The notes: a model not told the origin generated them from the letters alone. Positions 34,996-43,731 are shown, counted from the first letter of the stretch. The stretch is DNA of 64,000 nt from Chryseosolibacter histidinae (GCF_018598225.1 NZ_JAHESF010000013.1:1-64000), one strand, 5' to 3'. Translations and numbers: made by a program.

Positions 34996-35473
34996 ATAGC
35001 AAGGGATTATTGTCCGGTCTTTTACAGCTCAGGGTAAGCCTGTGGATCGCTGCAGGAAAAAAGAATGCCACGGCTGCTATACGAAAGAGCGGCTGCACAG
35101 CATACGCGATTTCGCGTATGAAAGAAATGATGCCGTAATGATGTGCGTTATTTTATCCTCAAATGTTTCGTGTGCATCTGAAAATTCTACAGCTTATCGG
35201 AGAAATGTCCTCGAAGCCGCCGTAATTCCAATAGGAGCCGGAATGTCTGCCTGACTGCTTGACTATTGTCGTTGAATGGAGTGAGTAGGAGAAGTCAGGA
35301 GCCGAAGGAGAAGAAAGAGAAATAGTAAGTAAGTAGAGATGATTTATGGCTGGTCGGTCACAACCGTAAGGCGTTTTTCCTGGTGACCTCTTTTTACAAC
35401 TTTTTACAATCCCTCTAAAACCAAAGCGATACTTCGCACCGTCATGAGACCAGCACCTAACTCCTGACGAAGC
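34996..35473. other. Gene-free spacer upstream of the subtilase gene
   Basis: These 478 bp contain the divergent promoter regions of the subtilase and VOC genes. They also hold a perfect palindrome (35101-35120) and a purine-rich stretch at 35285-35340 (GTAGGAGAAGTCAGGAG..., AGTAAGTAAGTAG) related to the repeats at 28511 and 41671. Short frames present on both strands show no domain or sensible start, so no gene is called. Confidence 0.5.
35101..35120. promoter_or_regulatory. Perfect palindrome upstream of the subtilase gene
   Basis: CATACGCGA, loop TT and TCGCGTATG form a perfect 9-bp dyad, centred about 115 bp upstream of the subtilase start codon (34995). It is unlike the repetitive spacers and could be an operator or a leader hairpin. 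Confidence 0.4.
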
Positions 35474-35848
35474 ATGAAACACCTGACACCTAATCTTTTC
35501 GTGGAAGACATCGACGATTCGATCAGCTTTTACCGGGAACTGGGGTTTGAGGTGATCGGTACATTTCCTGAGCAAGGCGCATACCATTGGGTGATGATGT
35601 CGTGCGGCAACGTAACGCTTATGCTTCAGACATCCTCAAGTTTTGAAGCAGAAATGCGGGAAACCGGTCAGTCTTTACAAGAGCCCTTTCTGCTCTACAT
35701 CGAAATGCAGGATCTCGAAAGGTTCTTCTATTCCATCCACAACAAGGTGACTGTTTTGAAAGGCATCAGTGAAAATGCCGATGGCACACCGGAGTTCACC
35801 ATCAGGGATACAAACGGGTATGTGATCACTTTTGCAGCGGGAGAATGA
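35474..35848 (+). CDS. VOC-superfamily (glyoxalase/bleomycin-resistance-like) protein
   Basis: This 124-aa protein has two beta-alpha-beta-beta-beta units of the vicinal oxygen chelate fold. The first carries LTPNLFVEDIDDSISFYRELGFEVIG. The second carries EPFLLYIEMQDLERFF and ends in FTIRDTNGYVITFA. The substrate is not known; members include lyases, dioxygenases and antibiotic-binding proteins. It is a single gene followed by CTTGTTGGTG hairpin repeats that also border the convergent reductase gene. Confidence 0.82.
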   Translation: MKHLTPNLFVEDIDDSISFYRELGFEVIGTFPEQGAYHWVMMSCGNVTLMLQTSSSFEAEMRETGQSLQEPFLLYIEMQDLERFFYSIHNKVTVLKGISENADGTPEFTIRDTNGYVITFAAGE

Positions 35849-35881
35849 GCAATACCTGACCTCGCAAGGTTGGTGGCCTTG

Positions 35882-35993
35882 GCGGGCTTGTTGTTGAAGA
35901 ACACCAAGGGCACACCGTGAAGACTCCAACAACGGCACACCAACAGGCTTGTTGGTGAAGAACACCAACAAGGGCAGGGAGCACCGACAAGGG
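35882..35993. repeat. CTTGTTGGTG hairpin repeat between convergent genes
   Basis: A perfect copy of the 25-bp hairpin (arm CTTGTTGGTG, loop AAGAA, arm CACCAACAAG) lies at 35948-35972. Degenerate copies are at 35886-35908 (CTTGTTGTTGAAGAACACCAAGG-like), 35925 and 35980. It is identical to the copy at 6264-6288. It ends about 5 bp from the stop codon of the reductase gene (35998) and about 35 bp from that of the VOC gene. Confidence 0.65.
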
Positions 35994-35997
35994 CGAC

Positions 35998-36867
35998 CTA
36001 TTCCGATAATTTTTCCATCAGTAACGCAATGGCACTGTGATCGAGATCGCCGTTTCCTTGCGCAAGCAGGGCGTCCATGTGGGCGGCTACCTGCGCACAG
36101 CCGTAGAGTGGCACGGAGAATTCCCTTCCGGTTTGCAGGGCGATGTTCATATCTTTGCGGTGAAGCTTTACCTTGAAGCCAGGTTTGAAATTACGTTCGA
36201 TGATCCTTTTGCCGTGGAGGTCGAGGATACGACTCTGCGCAAAACCTCCCAGCAGGGCCTCGCGCATTTTCTCCAGGTTCACGCCTGCCTTGCGTGCCAA
36301 TGTGAATGCTTCGGCAACAGCCTGGATGGTCATGCCCACGATCATCTGGTTACAGGCTTTTGTGGTCTGGCCTGCACCCGGCTCGCCGATGTGAACTATG
36401 TTCTTTCCCATGGCCTGGAATAATGGCAACGCACGTTCAAAAGCTTTCGCGCTCCCTCCTGCCATAATGGAGAGCGACGCTGATTCGGCCCCTACCTGTC
36501 CACCGGACACCGGGGCATCAAGCGCCTCCACACCTTTCTGTTGCAACGTTGTGAACAGGTTCCGCGCGGCAGAAGGCGCAATGGTAGACATATCGATGAA
36601 CAACGAGCCCTTACGAATTCCTTCCAACACACCTTGCGGACCCAGCACCACCTGCTCCACCTGCGGCGAGTCAGGAAGCATGGTAATGACCACATCTGAA
36701 TTCTCCGCCACTTCCCTGCTGGTCCTGAATGACCTGGCACCCTCGTCAGCAAGCTCTTTCGCGGCCTTGTTCGTTTCAAGCACTGACAATTGATATCCTG
36801 CCTTGATCAGGTGCTTCGCCATGGGCTTACCCATGATGCCTAATCCAATGAATCCTACTTTTTCCAT
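35998..36867 (-). CDS. garR: 2-hydroxy-3-oxopropionate (tartronate semialdehyde) reductase
   Basis: The product has 289 aa, with the Rossmann motif GFIGLGIMGKPMAKHL at the N-terminus. The beta-hydroxyacid-dehydrogenase signatures are DAPVSGGQVGAESASLSIMAGG (about 116-137) and catalytic Lys in GAGQTTKACNQMIVGM (about 165-175), with HRKDMNIAL in the C-terminal helical domain. GarR/GlxR enzymes reduce tartronate semialdehyde to D-glycerate with NAD(P)H. It is the last gene of a four-gene glucarate operon. The preceding aldolase yields its substrate. Confidence 0.92.
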   Translation of the reverse strand: MEKVGFIGLGIMGKPMAKHLIKAGYQLSVLETNKAAKELADEGARSFRTSREVAENSDVVITMLPDSPQVEQVVLGPQGVLEGIRKGSLFIDMSTIAPSAARNLFTTLQQKGVEALDAPVSGGQVGAESASLSIMAGGSAKAFERALPLFQAMGKNIVHIGEPGAGQTTKACNQMIVGMTIQAVAEAFTLARKAGVNLEKMREALLGGFAQSRILDLHGKRIIERNFKPGFKVKLHRKDMNIALQTGREFSVPLYGCAQVAAHMDALLAQGNGDLDHSAIALLMEKLSE

Positions 36868-36916
36868 TTTTATAAAATAACGATTGGTTCAAATTTTGTC
36901 GCTCCCTGTATAAAAA

Positions 36917-38362
36917 TCAGATCAGGGGAATAAACCTGGCGGCGATCATGATCACGATCAGCCCGGTACATCCCATTACAAAATTCATAGGTGAAAATGT
37001 TTTGAGCGCCTCGCGTTCTGTGAGGTTGCTCATTTTACACACGATCCAGAAGCCCGCGTCATTCATCCACGGCACCAGCTTCGATCCGCAGCCGATGGCC
37101 AGCCCGAGGTATAGGTGGTGATACTCCAGGTTGCCGCTGGCCATGCCTGCCAAGATCCCGGAAGCGGTGATCAGTGCCACGGTGGCTGAGCCCTGAGCCG
37201 TACGCACAACGGCGGCAATGATAAACGCCAGTGGTATAAGTGCCATCTGGTAGTTGCGGGTGAGCTCTTCAATGCGTGCGCTGATACCGGTTTGCTGCAG
37301 CATGCCACCGAAGGCACCGCCGGCAGCCGTGATCAGGATGATGCCTCCTCCTGTGCTCAATGCCGACTGCACAAAGCTGCTGACCCCTTCACGGCTGATC
37401 TTCTTTTGCCTCACCAGCAGCACCAGCGCCACGGCCGCCCCTGTGATCAACGCGATATTCTTGTCGCCAAAAAAATGGACGAAGCCGATCAGTGCGCTCA
37501 CGGTTGATGTCTCTGCCGACCCCACTTTGTAAAACGAGTTCAGAAAGGTATCGGCACAAATAAAGATCAGGGGTATCAGCACGGGCAGCAGCGAGAACCA
37601 CAGCGCCGGAAGTTGTGAATCGTCTTTGGCTGCAATATTCTTGAGGTCCTCCAGTTTTGCTTCCGCGGAATCGCGCACAGGCACGCTGGTCTTACGGCTC
37701 ACCCACAGTGCGAAGAAATATCCTGACGTGGCGGTGATCACACCCAGTATGGTGCCGGCGATCATCATCATACCGATCGGGATCTGCATCTCGCCTACGA
37801 GGAACAGCGGACCGGGCGCGGGCGGCACCAGCGAGTTGGCCATTACAGCGCCCGCAAGAATGGAAAGCACCAGCAACAGGTATCTGCCCGTACGCAGCGC
37901 CATGGCTTTGGCCAGGGGCATCATCAGGAAAATGACGGTATCGAAAAATACCGGAACGCCGAGAAAAAAACTGCTGGCCAGGAACGCCACAGGTGCCTTG
38001 TTGATGCCGATGGCGTTCAGCAATGACCTCACGATGCGCTCTGCCGCGCCACTCTCCAGCATACACTTGCCGATAATGGCCGCCATGGCAATGAGGATGC
38101 CGATCTTGGTGCACGTGCTTCCGAACTCCGAAGCGATGCGCTCGCCAATGGTTTTATGTGCCATCTGCTTTGCGGCAGCGGGTGCCAGCGCTTTCGCCAG
38201 AAAAAACTGCTCGATGGCCGATGCAGGCGTCAGCAGGGCCACCACAAAGGCGCCCAGCAAAAGCGCGAGGAACGGATGCAGTTTCAATCCGATGATACCT
38301 CCCACCACAATGACCACACCTGTCAGCAAAATAAAGATAGGGTCGATCGTAAATGTGCTCAT
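36917..38362 (-). CDS. GntP-family sugar-acid:H+ symporter
   Basis: The product has 481 aa and about 12-14 membrane segments. The GntP features are FLLGAFVVALL-like and GAFGGMLQQTGIS (about residues 355-367), with QGSATVALITASGI and LAIGCGSKLVPWMNDAGFWIV (C-terminal half) being characteristic. The family imports gluconate, idonate or related aldonates. Here the operon context indicates a glucarate-derived acid, possibly 5-keto-4-deoxy-glucarate or glucarate. Its ATG overlaps the aldolase stop (ATGA, 4 bp), so translation is coupled. The gene for the reductase follows after 49 bp. Confidence 0.9.
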   Translation of the reverse strand: MSTFTIDPIFILLTGVVIVVGGIIGLKLHPFLALLLGAFVVALLTPASAIEQFFLAKALAPAAAKQMAHKTIGERIASEFGSTCTKIGILIAMAAIIGKCMLESGAAERIVRSLLNAIGINKAPVAFLASSFFLGVPVFFDTVIFLMMPLAKAMALRTGRYLLLVLSILAGAVMANSLVPPAPGPLFLVGEMQIPIGMMMIAGTILGVITATSGYFFALWVSRKTSVPVRDSAEAKLEDLKNIAAKDDSQLPALWFSLLPVLIPLIFICADTFLNSFYKVGSAETSTVSALIGFVHFFGDKNIALITGAAVALVLLVRQKKISREGVSSFVQSALSTGGGIILITAAGGAFGGMLQQTGISARIEELTRNYQMALIPLAFIIAAVVRTAQGSATVALITASGILAGMASGNLEYHHLYLGLAIGCGSKLVPWMNDAGFWIVCKMSNLTEREALKTFSPMNFVMGCTGLIVIMIAARFIPLI

Positions 38363-39144
38363 GGTTTGCCGGCGTTATGGGTTGAACGCATCGCCTGCAT
38401 CCTGGCCGCCATGGCACGGGAGCCGTCAGCCACGAATGTTGCATCTGCACCGCAGCCGATGAACCTGATGCCCAGCTGATGATAGGTTGTGTAGTCGTCA
38501 GGATTGAAGAAGAGGATGCCGGTGGCTTTTCCGGCTTTCTGTGCTGCGTTCACGGTGGCGCGCAGGGCGTCTTTGAATCTTGGATGATCGAACTGTCCGA
38601 AGATACCGAGGTCCATGCTCAGATCAGCCGGACCGATGAACAGCACATCGATATTGGGAACGGCTGCGATCTCGTCGAGGTGATCGAGGGCTTGCGCGGT
38701 CTCGATCTGCACGATGCCCAAGATGTTCTCCGTTGCTGACGCATAGTACTCCGCAAAGTGCTGCCCAAAGCCGGTGGCCCGCACCATTTTTGCAACGCCA
38801 CGGGTACCCGCAGGTGGATAGTGTAAGCCTTTGGCTACCATGGCTGCCTCGCGTCCATTGTTGATGTGCGGACACATGATGCCCTCCGCGCCCATATCCA
38901 GCACACGGTGGATGCGCTGGCCGGCAGCACTTTCTACCCTGACAAGGGCGGCGGTGTTGCTGTGCTCGAGGGCCTGCAGCTGCGACATCACATCCTTTTC
39001 TTCGCCGGCACCGTGCTCCAGGTCTATGAGCACCCAGTCGAACCCGGCACGTCCCACGATCTCGGCGGTTACGGCGCTGCCCAGGTTCAGCCAGCAGCCA
39101 TGAAGGGTCTCGCCCTGTTTCAATCGTTTCTTCAGGTTCTTCAT
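38359..39144 (-). CDS. garL: HpcH/HpaI-family aldolase, 5-keto-4-deoxy-D-glucarate aldolase-like
   Basis: The product has 261 aa. The class II metal-dependent TIM-barrel aldolase signatures are present: GCWLNLGSAVTAEIVGRAGFDW, IDLEHG, VRVE, GAEGIMCPHINN, QIETAQALDH and IGPADLSMDLG (metal-binding Glu and Asp). Family members include GarL, RhmA and HpaI. Neighbouring glucarate dehydratase, GntP and GarR make 5-keto-4-deoxy-D-glucarate the most probable substrate, giving pyruvate and tartronate semialdehyde. The assignment as GarL rather than RhmA rests on context. Confidence 0.85.
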   Translation of the reverse strand: MKNLKKRLKQGETLHGCWLNLGSAVTAEIVGRAGFDWVLIDLEHGAGEEKDVMSQLQALEHSNTAALVRVESAAGQRIHRVLDMGAEGIMCPHINNGREAAMVAKGLHYPPAGTRGVAKMVRATGFGQHFAEYYASATENILGIVQIETAQALDHLDEIAAVPNIDVLFIGPADLSMDLGIFGQFDHPRFKDALRATVNAAQKAGKATGILFFNPDDYTTYHQLGIRFIGCGADATFVADGSRAMAARMQAMRSTHNAGKP

Positions 39145-39166
39145 GAAGGTATTTTTCGTTCGTTGT

Positions 39167-40633
39167 TTACCAGCGCTCGGCCATGAACTTCCATCCCGGC
39201 TGCACTTTCTGCATTTCTATTTCATCGTCTCTTTTGGTGAGTCCGCTATCGAGATAATTCTTATGCAGCACAGCGAGCGCTTTCTTATCCAGCTCAACAC
39301 CGAGGCCCGGTCCATCCGGCACCTGCACTGCACCATCTTCAAACCTGAAACGGCCCCGTGTGATGATCTCATCAGACTGCCATGGATAATGTGTATCGAG
39401 CGCAGAAGTAAGGTATGGCAAAGCGGCTCCAAGGTGCACCATGGCGGCGAGCGAAATACCGAGATGACTGTTGGAGTGCATGGAAATACCTCTCCCGAAA
39501 GTTTGACAGATGCGCCCCAGGTCCATGCAGGCACGCAAGCCACCCCAGAAATGGTGATCGGTGAGAATGATATCTTCCGAGCCGAGCCGGATGGCCGCGG
39601 GAAGATCTTCGAACGACGTGGTGCACATGTTGGTGGCAAAGGGAATGTTCACCTGCTTTCGCACCCTGGCCATGTTCTCCTGGCCCCGCACCGGATCTTC
39701 AAGGTATTCGATGATTCCTTCGAGCTTTTTGCCGTACGTAATGCCTGTCTCCATTTTCCATACGGCGTTGGGATCGATGCGCAGCGGCACACCTGGTCCG
39801 AAAGCTTCCCGAAGCGCGTACATCGCATCGACCTCTTGCTGCGGTTCGAACACACCTCCCTTGAGCTTGAGCGATTTGAATCCAAATTCTTTTTGCATGG
39901 CTTTCGCCTGTGCTACGATGCCTGCAGGATCGAGTGCTTTCGACTGGCGAGCTGCGTCCCATCCTTGGGCCTTTGGATCTGTTTTGAATCCGAGCTTTCC
40001 GCCGGCACCTTCATATTTGTAAAAGAGATAAGCGGCGAAGGGAACGCGGTCTCTCATCTTTCCACCCAGCAGGTCAACCACGGGCCGCCCTGTTACTTTG
40101 CCCATGATGTCGAGGCAGGCTACTTCGAGGGCACTGTAAATGTGCACAAGCTTTCGCTGATCCCAGGGTGTGTTGCCACGTTCTGCGGCGGTCTCTTTTC
40201 CGAAGGCATCCATGAGCTTTTGCCGGATGCTGTTCAGTTGAAAAGGGTCCATTCCTCCGATCAGCTTAACAGCCGAGGCCAGCGCTTCGAGGGTACTTAC
40301 GTTGCCGGGGATCTCGCTGATGCCCGTGATGTTGTCAGCCGTAACGATCTCCACTACGATCCTGAGTGCGTAAGGTGCATGCAGTCCCGCGGCATTGAGC
40401 AACGGAGGATCTACTGTGGCGATGGGTGTTACATTGATCTCTTTGATAATGGGAGTCTTCATACCGGAAGTGATGTTGCTGATGCGCGTCTGGAGCGGTG
40501 AAAGCATCATGGTGCTCAGGGCCATGCTGCCGGCGCTGGTCTTTTGAAGAAAAGTACGTCTCTCGTCTGAAAAAGAGTCTCCTGCCTGTTCCGGTTTACC
40601 AGGCACGGTCTGCGTTGTTCTTTTGAACCACAT
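39167..40633 (-). CDS. gudD: Glucarate dehydratase of the enolase superfamily with Tat-like leader
   Basis: The product has 488 aa. The enolase-superfamily GlucD-type motifs are the KLKGG acid/base pair (Lys-256/Lys-258), RIDPNAVW (Asp-287, Asn-289), EYLEDP (Glu-312), ATNMCT (Asn-335), TDHHFWGG (Asp-359) and the catalytic His-386 in MHSNSHLGIS, all as in glucarate dehydratase. It would convert D-glucarate or idarate to 5-keto-4-deoxy-D-glucarate. The first 60 residues are extra and carry ERRTFLQK (Arg-25/Arg-26), a twin-arginine-like motif, and a weakly hydrophobic run. This suggests periplasmic export, unusual for the enzyme. It is first in the operon, 22 bp before the aldolase gene. Confidence 0.9.
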   Translation of the reverse strand: MWFKRTTQTVPGKPEQAGDSFSDERRTFLQKTSAGSMALSTMMLSPLQTRISNITSGMKTPIIKEINVTPIATVDPPLLNAAGLHAPYALRIVVEIVTADNITGISEIPGNVSTLEALASAVKLIGGMDPFQLNSIRQKLMDAFGKETAAERGNTPWDQRKLVHIYSALEVACLDIMGKVTGRPVVDLLGGKMRDRVPFAAYLFYKYEGAGGKLGFKTDPKAQGWDAARQSKALDPAGIVAQAKAMQKEFGFKSLKLKGGVFEPQQEVDAMYALREAFGPGVPLRIDPNAVWKMETGITYGKKLEGIIEYLEDPVRGQENMARVRKQVNIPFATNMCTTSFEDLPAAIRLGSEDIILTDHHFWGGLRACMDLGRICQTFGRGISMHSNSHLGISLAAMVHLGAALPYLTSALDTHYPWQSDEIITRGRFRFEDGAVQVPDGPGLGVELDKKALAVLHKNYLDSGLTKRDDEIEMQKVQPGWKFMAERW

Positions 40634-40751
40634 ATTACCTGTATTGTAAAGATCCTACAAGAATTTGACGTGCGGCGGCGCAGACTTCCTGACAAAGGAA
40701 GCTCATAAAATGTAAGGTTATTTCTGAAACTAACCAAGAAAGGACGGAAGG

Positions 40752-40783
40752 TTTGATTTATCGTCCGCCGGCGCATATTTTTA
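40752..40783 (+). promoter_or_regulatory. Candidate promoter of the 290-aa gene
   Basis: TTTG (40752-40755), 20 bp and TATTTTTA (40776-40783) match the Bacteroidota -33/-7 pattern (TTTG ... TAnnTTTG) with one deviation. The predicted start of transcription is close to the ATG at 40795, giving a very short leader. It argues against the TTG at 40753 as the translation start. Confidence 0.45.
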
Positions 40784-40794
40784 AGGTTCATTCT

Positions 40795-41667
40795 ATGCAG
40801 TACAAGTCACCGATCCCACTGCTGCGGTACGCGGGAATAGACATCAGGAACATCGATGTTGCACAGCTTAACAAGGCGAAGAAAGCGCTCCTGACCGAGC
40901 TGGACATATCTGAAAACAAAAGCCTGCTCGTTGACGGTGATGAACTGACCAAAGACGATATCATATCCATTTTTGATGACGTGAAGGATCAGCAGGTGCT
41001 GCAGTTTCATCAATGGATCCATAATAGCCCCAGGCTGCTAAAGCTGATCCGCGATGGTGAAGTGGACGCCGGAAAGAAGGGTATCTTTTTTGACAGCTCA
41101 TGGCGTTATCACCGTGACTTTGATGCGTTCAGGGAATTCGTGTCTCCCTACCTGGCACAACCACTCGCAAAAGCCATTGACCGGGCCTTCCGGGCGAGAA
41201 AGCTCAAAGAGGCTGAGCTGATCATGGCGGAGCACTACCTGATCTCGGATTTCTATTTTGACGAAACTTTTGGCAGGCTCAATCGTTCGCTGAATACACT
41301 CGCGAAAGAGATCAAAGCATGCGAGCCAGGCAGCACATCGCTTCAGCGTTTACATTTCGAGTACATCAAACGTGCTTTCATCGACTTTCTGAATGCGTTG
41401 CCCGAACAACTTTCAAGTGACCGCAAGACCATCGTAACCAGCCTCATCAATCTCTCGGTCAAGATCCAGCACAAGGAACCTCAATTCTGCTATGATCTCT
41501 ACCTAATCCTGAAAAAAGTGAAGTGTGATCCGGACACACGGGAAATTATAACACACAACCTGGAGATCTTCGTCCGTTACAAAAACGAAAAAGAAAATGC
41601 ATCGCCCTGGCGTTTTGTAGGATTGGCGATACTGCTGTTGTCGGTGTTGGCGAGGGCTTGTAGTTGA
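40795..41667 (+). CDS. Uncharacterised protein with C-terminal membrane segment
   Basis: Starting at ATG 40795 gives 290 aa. The N-terminal 50 residues resemble a small conserved module (PIPLLRYAGIDIRNIDVAQLNKAKKALL). A long helical domain follows, with IHNSPRLLKLIRDGEV and alternating charged helices to about 270. The C-terminus is a hydrophobic helix (FVGLAILLLSVLARACS), so it may be tail-anchored. The family is not recognised. The gene is followed after 3 bp by a purine-rich repeat. Confidence 0.65.
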   Translation: MQYKSPIPLLRYAGIDIRNIDVAQLNKAKKALLTELDISENKSLLVDGDELTKDDIISIFDDVKDQQVLQFHQWIHNSPRLLKLIRDGEVDAGKKGIFFDSSWRYHRDFDAFREFVSPYLAQPLAKAIDRAFRARKLKEAELIMAEHYLISDFYFDETFGRLNRSLNTLAKEIKACEPGSTSLQRLHFEYIKRAFIDFLNALPEQLSSDRKTIVTSLINLSVKIQHKEPQFCYDLYLILKKVKCDPDTREIITHNLEIFVRYKNEKENASPWRFVGLAILLLSVLARACS

Positions 41668-41670
41668 AAT

Positions 41671-41718
41671 CAGAAGTCAGGAGAGGGAGAAGGAGTAAGA
41701 ATTAAGGAGTAAGGAGGA
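41671..41718. repeat. AGTCAGGA/GGAGTAAG repeat, copy 2
   Basis: This has the same words and order as the repeat at 28511-28583 (AGTCAGGA, GAAGGAGTAAG, AATTAAGGAGTAAGGA). It starts 3 bp after the stop codon of the 290-aa gene. Confidence 0.6.
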
Positions 41719-41787
41719 AAAATCCCAGTTAGAAGAAAGTAACCGGGGCTGCTATTTTTAACAAAGGATTCAACCGATATTCGTTGT

Positions 41788-42708
41788 ATGAAGCAGAAAG
41801 AAGGCATCGTGATCTACGAAAACCTGTACAGCACGTACAAGAACCTGGGACTGCCGGTTGACACGATCAGCGAATCGAAGGATTTTACCATTAATGACCT
41901 CGCCAGGATCCATCGTGAGTTTCCCTTCCGGTCGTCGGTGTTCAGGCCCAGCTACTTTTCTTTTGTCTTTGTAAAAAATGCGCACGGAAAATACACCACA
42001 GACGACCTTACTTTCGATACGGTTCCCGGCACCATTTACTTCACCAATCCGGGCCACCATAAAGCGTTCGAGTGGTTTGATATGAAGGAGCTTTACCTCA
42101 TCACGTTGAGTGAATCATTCCTGAAAGAAAATGTGCACCCTGAGATCTTTGAAGAATTCCCGTTCCTGCTGGCGGAGACCGTGAGGCCCAGAACGCTGGA
42201 CCCGGACACCTTCGCCGAATTTGAAAAGCTCTACCTGCAGATCGACAAAGAATACCAGGGCACCTCGCCTTACAGGACCAGGATCATCGGCAACCTCTTT
42301 GTTGTGATCCTGCTCAAGATCAAAGCGTACTTCTGGTCGGATTACAATCCCATCTATGAAGGGAACAGGAGCTCACAGATCGTCAAGACCTTCAAGGAAA
42401 ACCTGGAGAAACATTTCCGCGACCTCGCCGATGGACGGGAACAGTCCTTATTCCAGGTACAGGACTACGCACGGCTGCAGAGCCTCAACGCCAACTACCT
42501 CAGCAACGTGATCAAAAGTAAAACCGGTAAATCCATCAGCGCATGGATCGCCGACAAAACGATCGCGGAAGCTAAATCACTGCTCAAAAATTCTGCGATC
42601 TCCATTAAACAGGTGGCCTTCCAGCTCGGTTTTTCAGAATCGAACCACTTCAGCAACTATTTTAAAAAACATACGAACCTCACGCCGAATGCTTTTAGAA
42701 AGGGTTAG
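41788..42708 (+). CDS. AraC-family transcription regulator
   Basis: The product has 306 aa. The N-terminal cupin-like region (about 1-170) is followed by two helix-turn-helix motifs in the last 100 residues. These are LQSLNANYLSNVIKSKTGKS and, in the second, SIKQVAFQLGFSESNHFSNYFKKHTNLTPNAFRK, which matches the AraC signature (residues about 272-305). It lies upstream of, and in the same direction as, two short-chain dehydrogenase genes, but is separated from them by a 220-bp repeat-containing spacer. Control of these genes is possible. Confidence 0.9.
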   Translation: MKQKEGIVIYENLYSTYKNLGLPVDTISESKDFTINDLARIHREFPFRSSVFRPSYFSFVFVKNAHGKYTTDDLTFDTVPGTIYFTNPGHHKAFEWFDMKELYLITLSESFLKENVHPEIFEEFPFLLAETVRPRTLDPDTFAEFEKLYLQIDKEYQGTSPYRTRIIGNLFVVILLKIKAYFWSDYNPIYEGNRSSQIVKTFKENLEKHFRDLADGREQSLFQVQDYARLQSLNANYLSNVIKSKTGKSISAWIADKTIAEAKSLLKNSAISIKQVAFQLGFSESNHFSNYFKKHTNLTPNAFRKG

Positions 42709-42710
42709 AA

Positions 42711-42836
42711 GTTTGAAGTTTCAAGTTTAAGGTTTCAAGTTGCGCCGGATCTCATTGCTCCAGGTATCAAAGCAACCGCCCTCGAAACGCACTCCTCCAC
42801 CAACTTTAAACTTTGAACTTTAAACTTTAAACTCCC
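42711..42836. repeat. TTTGAAGTTTCAAGTTTAAGG inverted repeat
   Basis: The left arm 42711-42740 (GTTTGAAGTTTCAAG, TTTAAGGTTTCAAGTT) is inverted in the right arm 42802-42832 (AACTTTAAACTTTGAACTTT, AAACTTTAAACT). The element starts 2 bp past the AraC stop codon. Confidence 0.6.
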
Positions 42837-42932
42837 CACCACCTTTGATATTTACACCTCCTCCTGTGAAATCTGTACTTTTTTGGAAGGCCTTTGCCCG
42901 ACCTTTGATTCATCAATCAAACACAAAAGCAT

Positions 42933-43673
42933 ATGAGCAAAGTAAAGGACAAAGTCGCCATTGTAACAGGATCATCAAAAGGTATAGGTGCAGCGGTAGC
43001 CAAAACCCTGGCCCGCGAAGGTGCCAAAGTAGTGGTGAACTATGCGGGCAGCAAAGAAGCTGCTGAACAGGTGGTAAAAGAGATCGAATCAAACGGAGGT
43101 ATCGCCATCGCCGTCAAAGCCGATGTGAGCAAAGCCGATGAAGTAAAAGATCTGTTCCGCGAAACCATTCTTACCTTCGGCCGCGTAGACGTGCTGGTGA
43201 ACAACGCCGGCATCATGATCACCAAACTGATCGCCGATACCACCGACGACGATTTCACCAGGCAATTCGACATCAACGTAAGAGGTGTGTTCAACACCCT
43301 GCGCGAAGCCGCTACCCAGCTGGCCGACAACGGAACTGTGATCAACTTTTCCACCTCGGTGAACCGCATCATGCTGCCCACCTATGGAACTTACGTGGCC
43401 ACAAAAGCAGCCGTTGAACAGCTCACTCGCGTATTTGCAAAAGAAGCCGGCAAACGCAACATCAACGTGAACTCCGTTTCACCCGGCCCCACCAACACCG
43501 AGTTGTTTACCGCTGGGAAATCTGACGAAACCATCAGCCGTCTCGCATCACTCTCGGCCTTCAACCGCATCGGCGACCCTCAGGACATTGCCGAAGTAGT
43601 GCTGTTCCTCGCCAGCGATGAAGCAAAATGGATCAGCGCACAGAACATAGGAGTGAATGGAGCGATGGCGTAG
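42933..43673 (+). CDS. Short-chain dehydrogenase/reductase 1
   Basis: The product has 246 aa of classical SDR type. The cofactor motif is TGSSKGIG (near residue 12), NNAG lies near residue 90, and the catalytic set is Ser in FSTSVNR, Tyr in YGTYVATK and Lys four residues later. The PGPTNTELF loop and the C-terminal WISAQNIGVNGAMA are typical of FabG/glucose-dehydrogenase-like enzymes that use NADP(H). The substrate is unknown. A repeat begins directly after its stop codon, and a second SDR gene follows 88 bp later. Confidence 0.9.
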   Translation: MSKVKDKVAIVTGSSKGIGAAVAKTLAREGAKVVVNYAGSKEAAEQVVKEIESNGGIAIAVKADVSKADEVKDLFRETILTFGRVDVLVNNAGIMITKLIADTTDDDFTRQFDINVRGVFNTLREAATQLADNGTVINFSTSVNRIMLPTYGTYVATKAAVEQLTRVFAKEAGKRNINVNSVSPGPTNTELFTAGKSDETISRLASLSAFNRIGDPQDIAEVVLFLASDEAKWISAQNIGVNGAMA

Positions 43674-43731
43674 CCTCACCCGGCTCGCTTCGCTGCCACC
43701 CTCTCCACGGTGTGGAGAGGGTAGGGTGAGG
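43674..43731. repeat. CCTCACCC...GGGTGAGG repeat, intact copy
   Basis: This 58-bp element has 8-bp terminal inverted repeats (CCTCACCC at 43674, GGGTGAGG at 43724) and an inner stem CCCTCTCCAC/GTGGAGAGGG. It begins at the base after the SDR 1 stop codon. A relative with the same inner sequence occurs in frame inside the kinase gene (46090-46137). Similar CCCTCTCC/GGAGAGGG hairpins are widely dispersed in many bacteria, and they often create spurious short reading frames. Confidence 0.7.

Noticed and set aside
35159-35587. 142-codon minus-strand frame in the subtilase upstream spacer
   Set aside because: It overlaps the VOC gene start in antisense and shows no domain.
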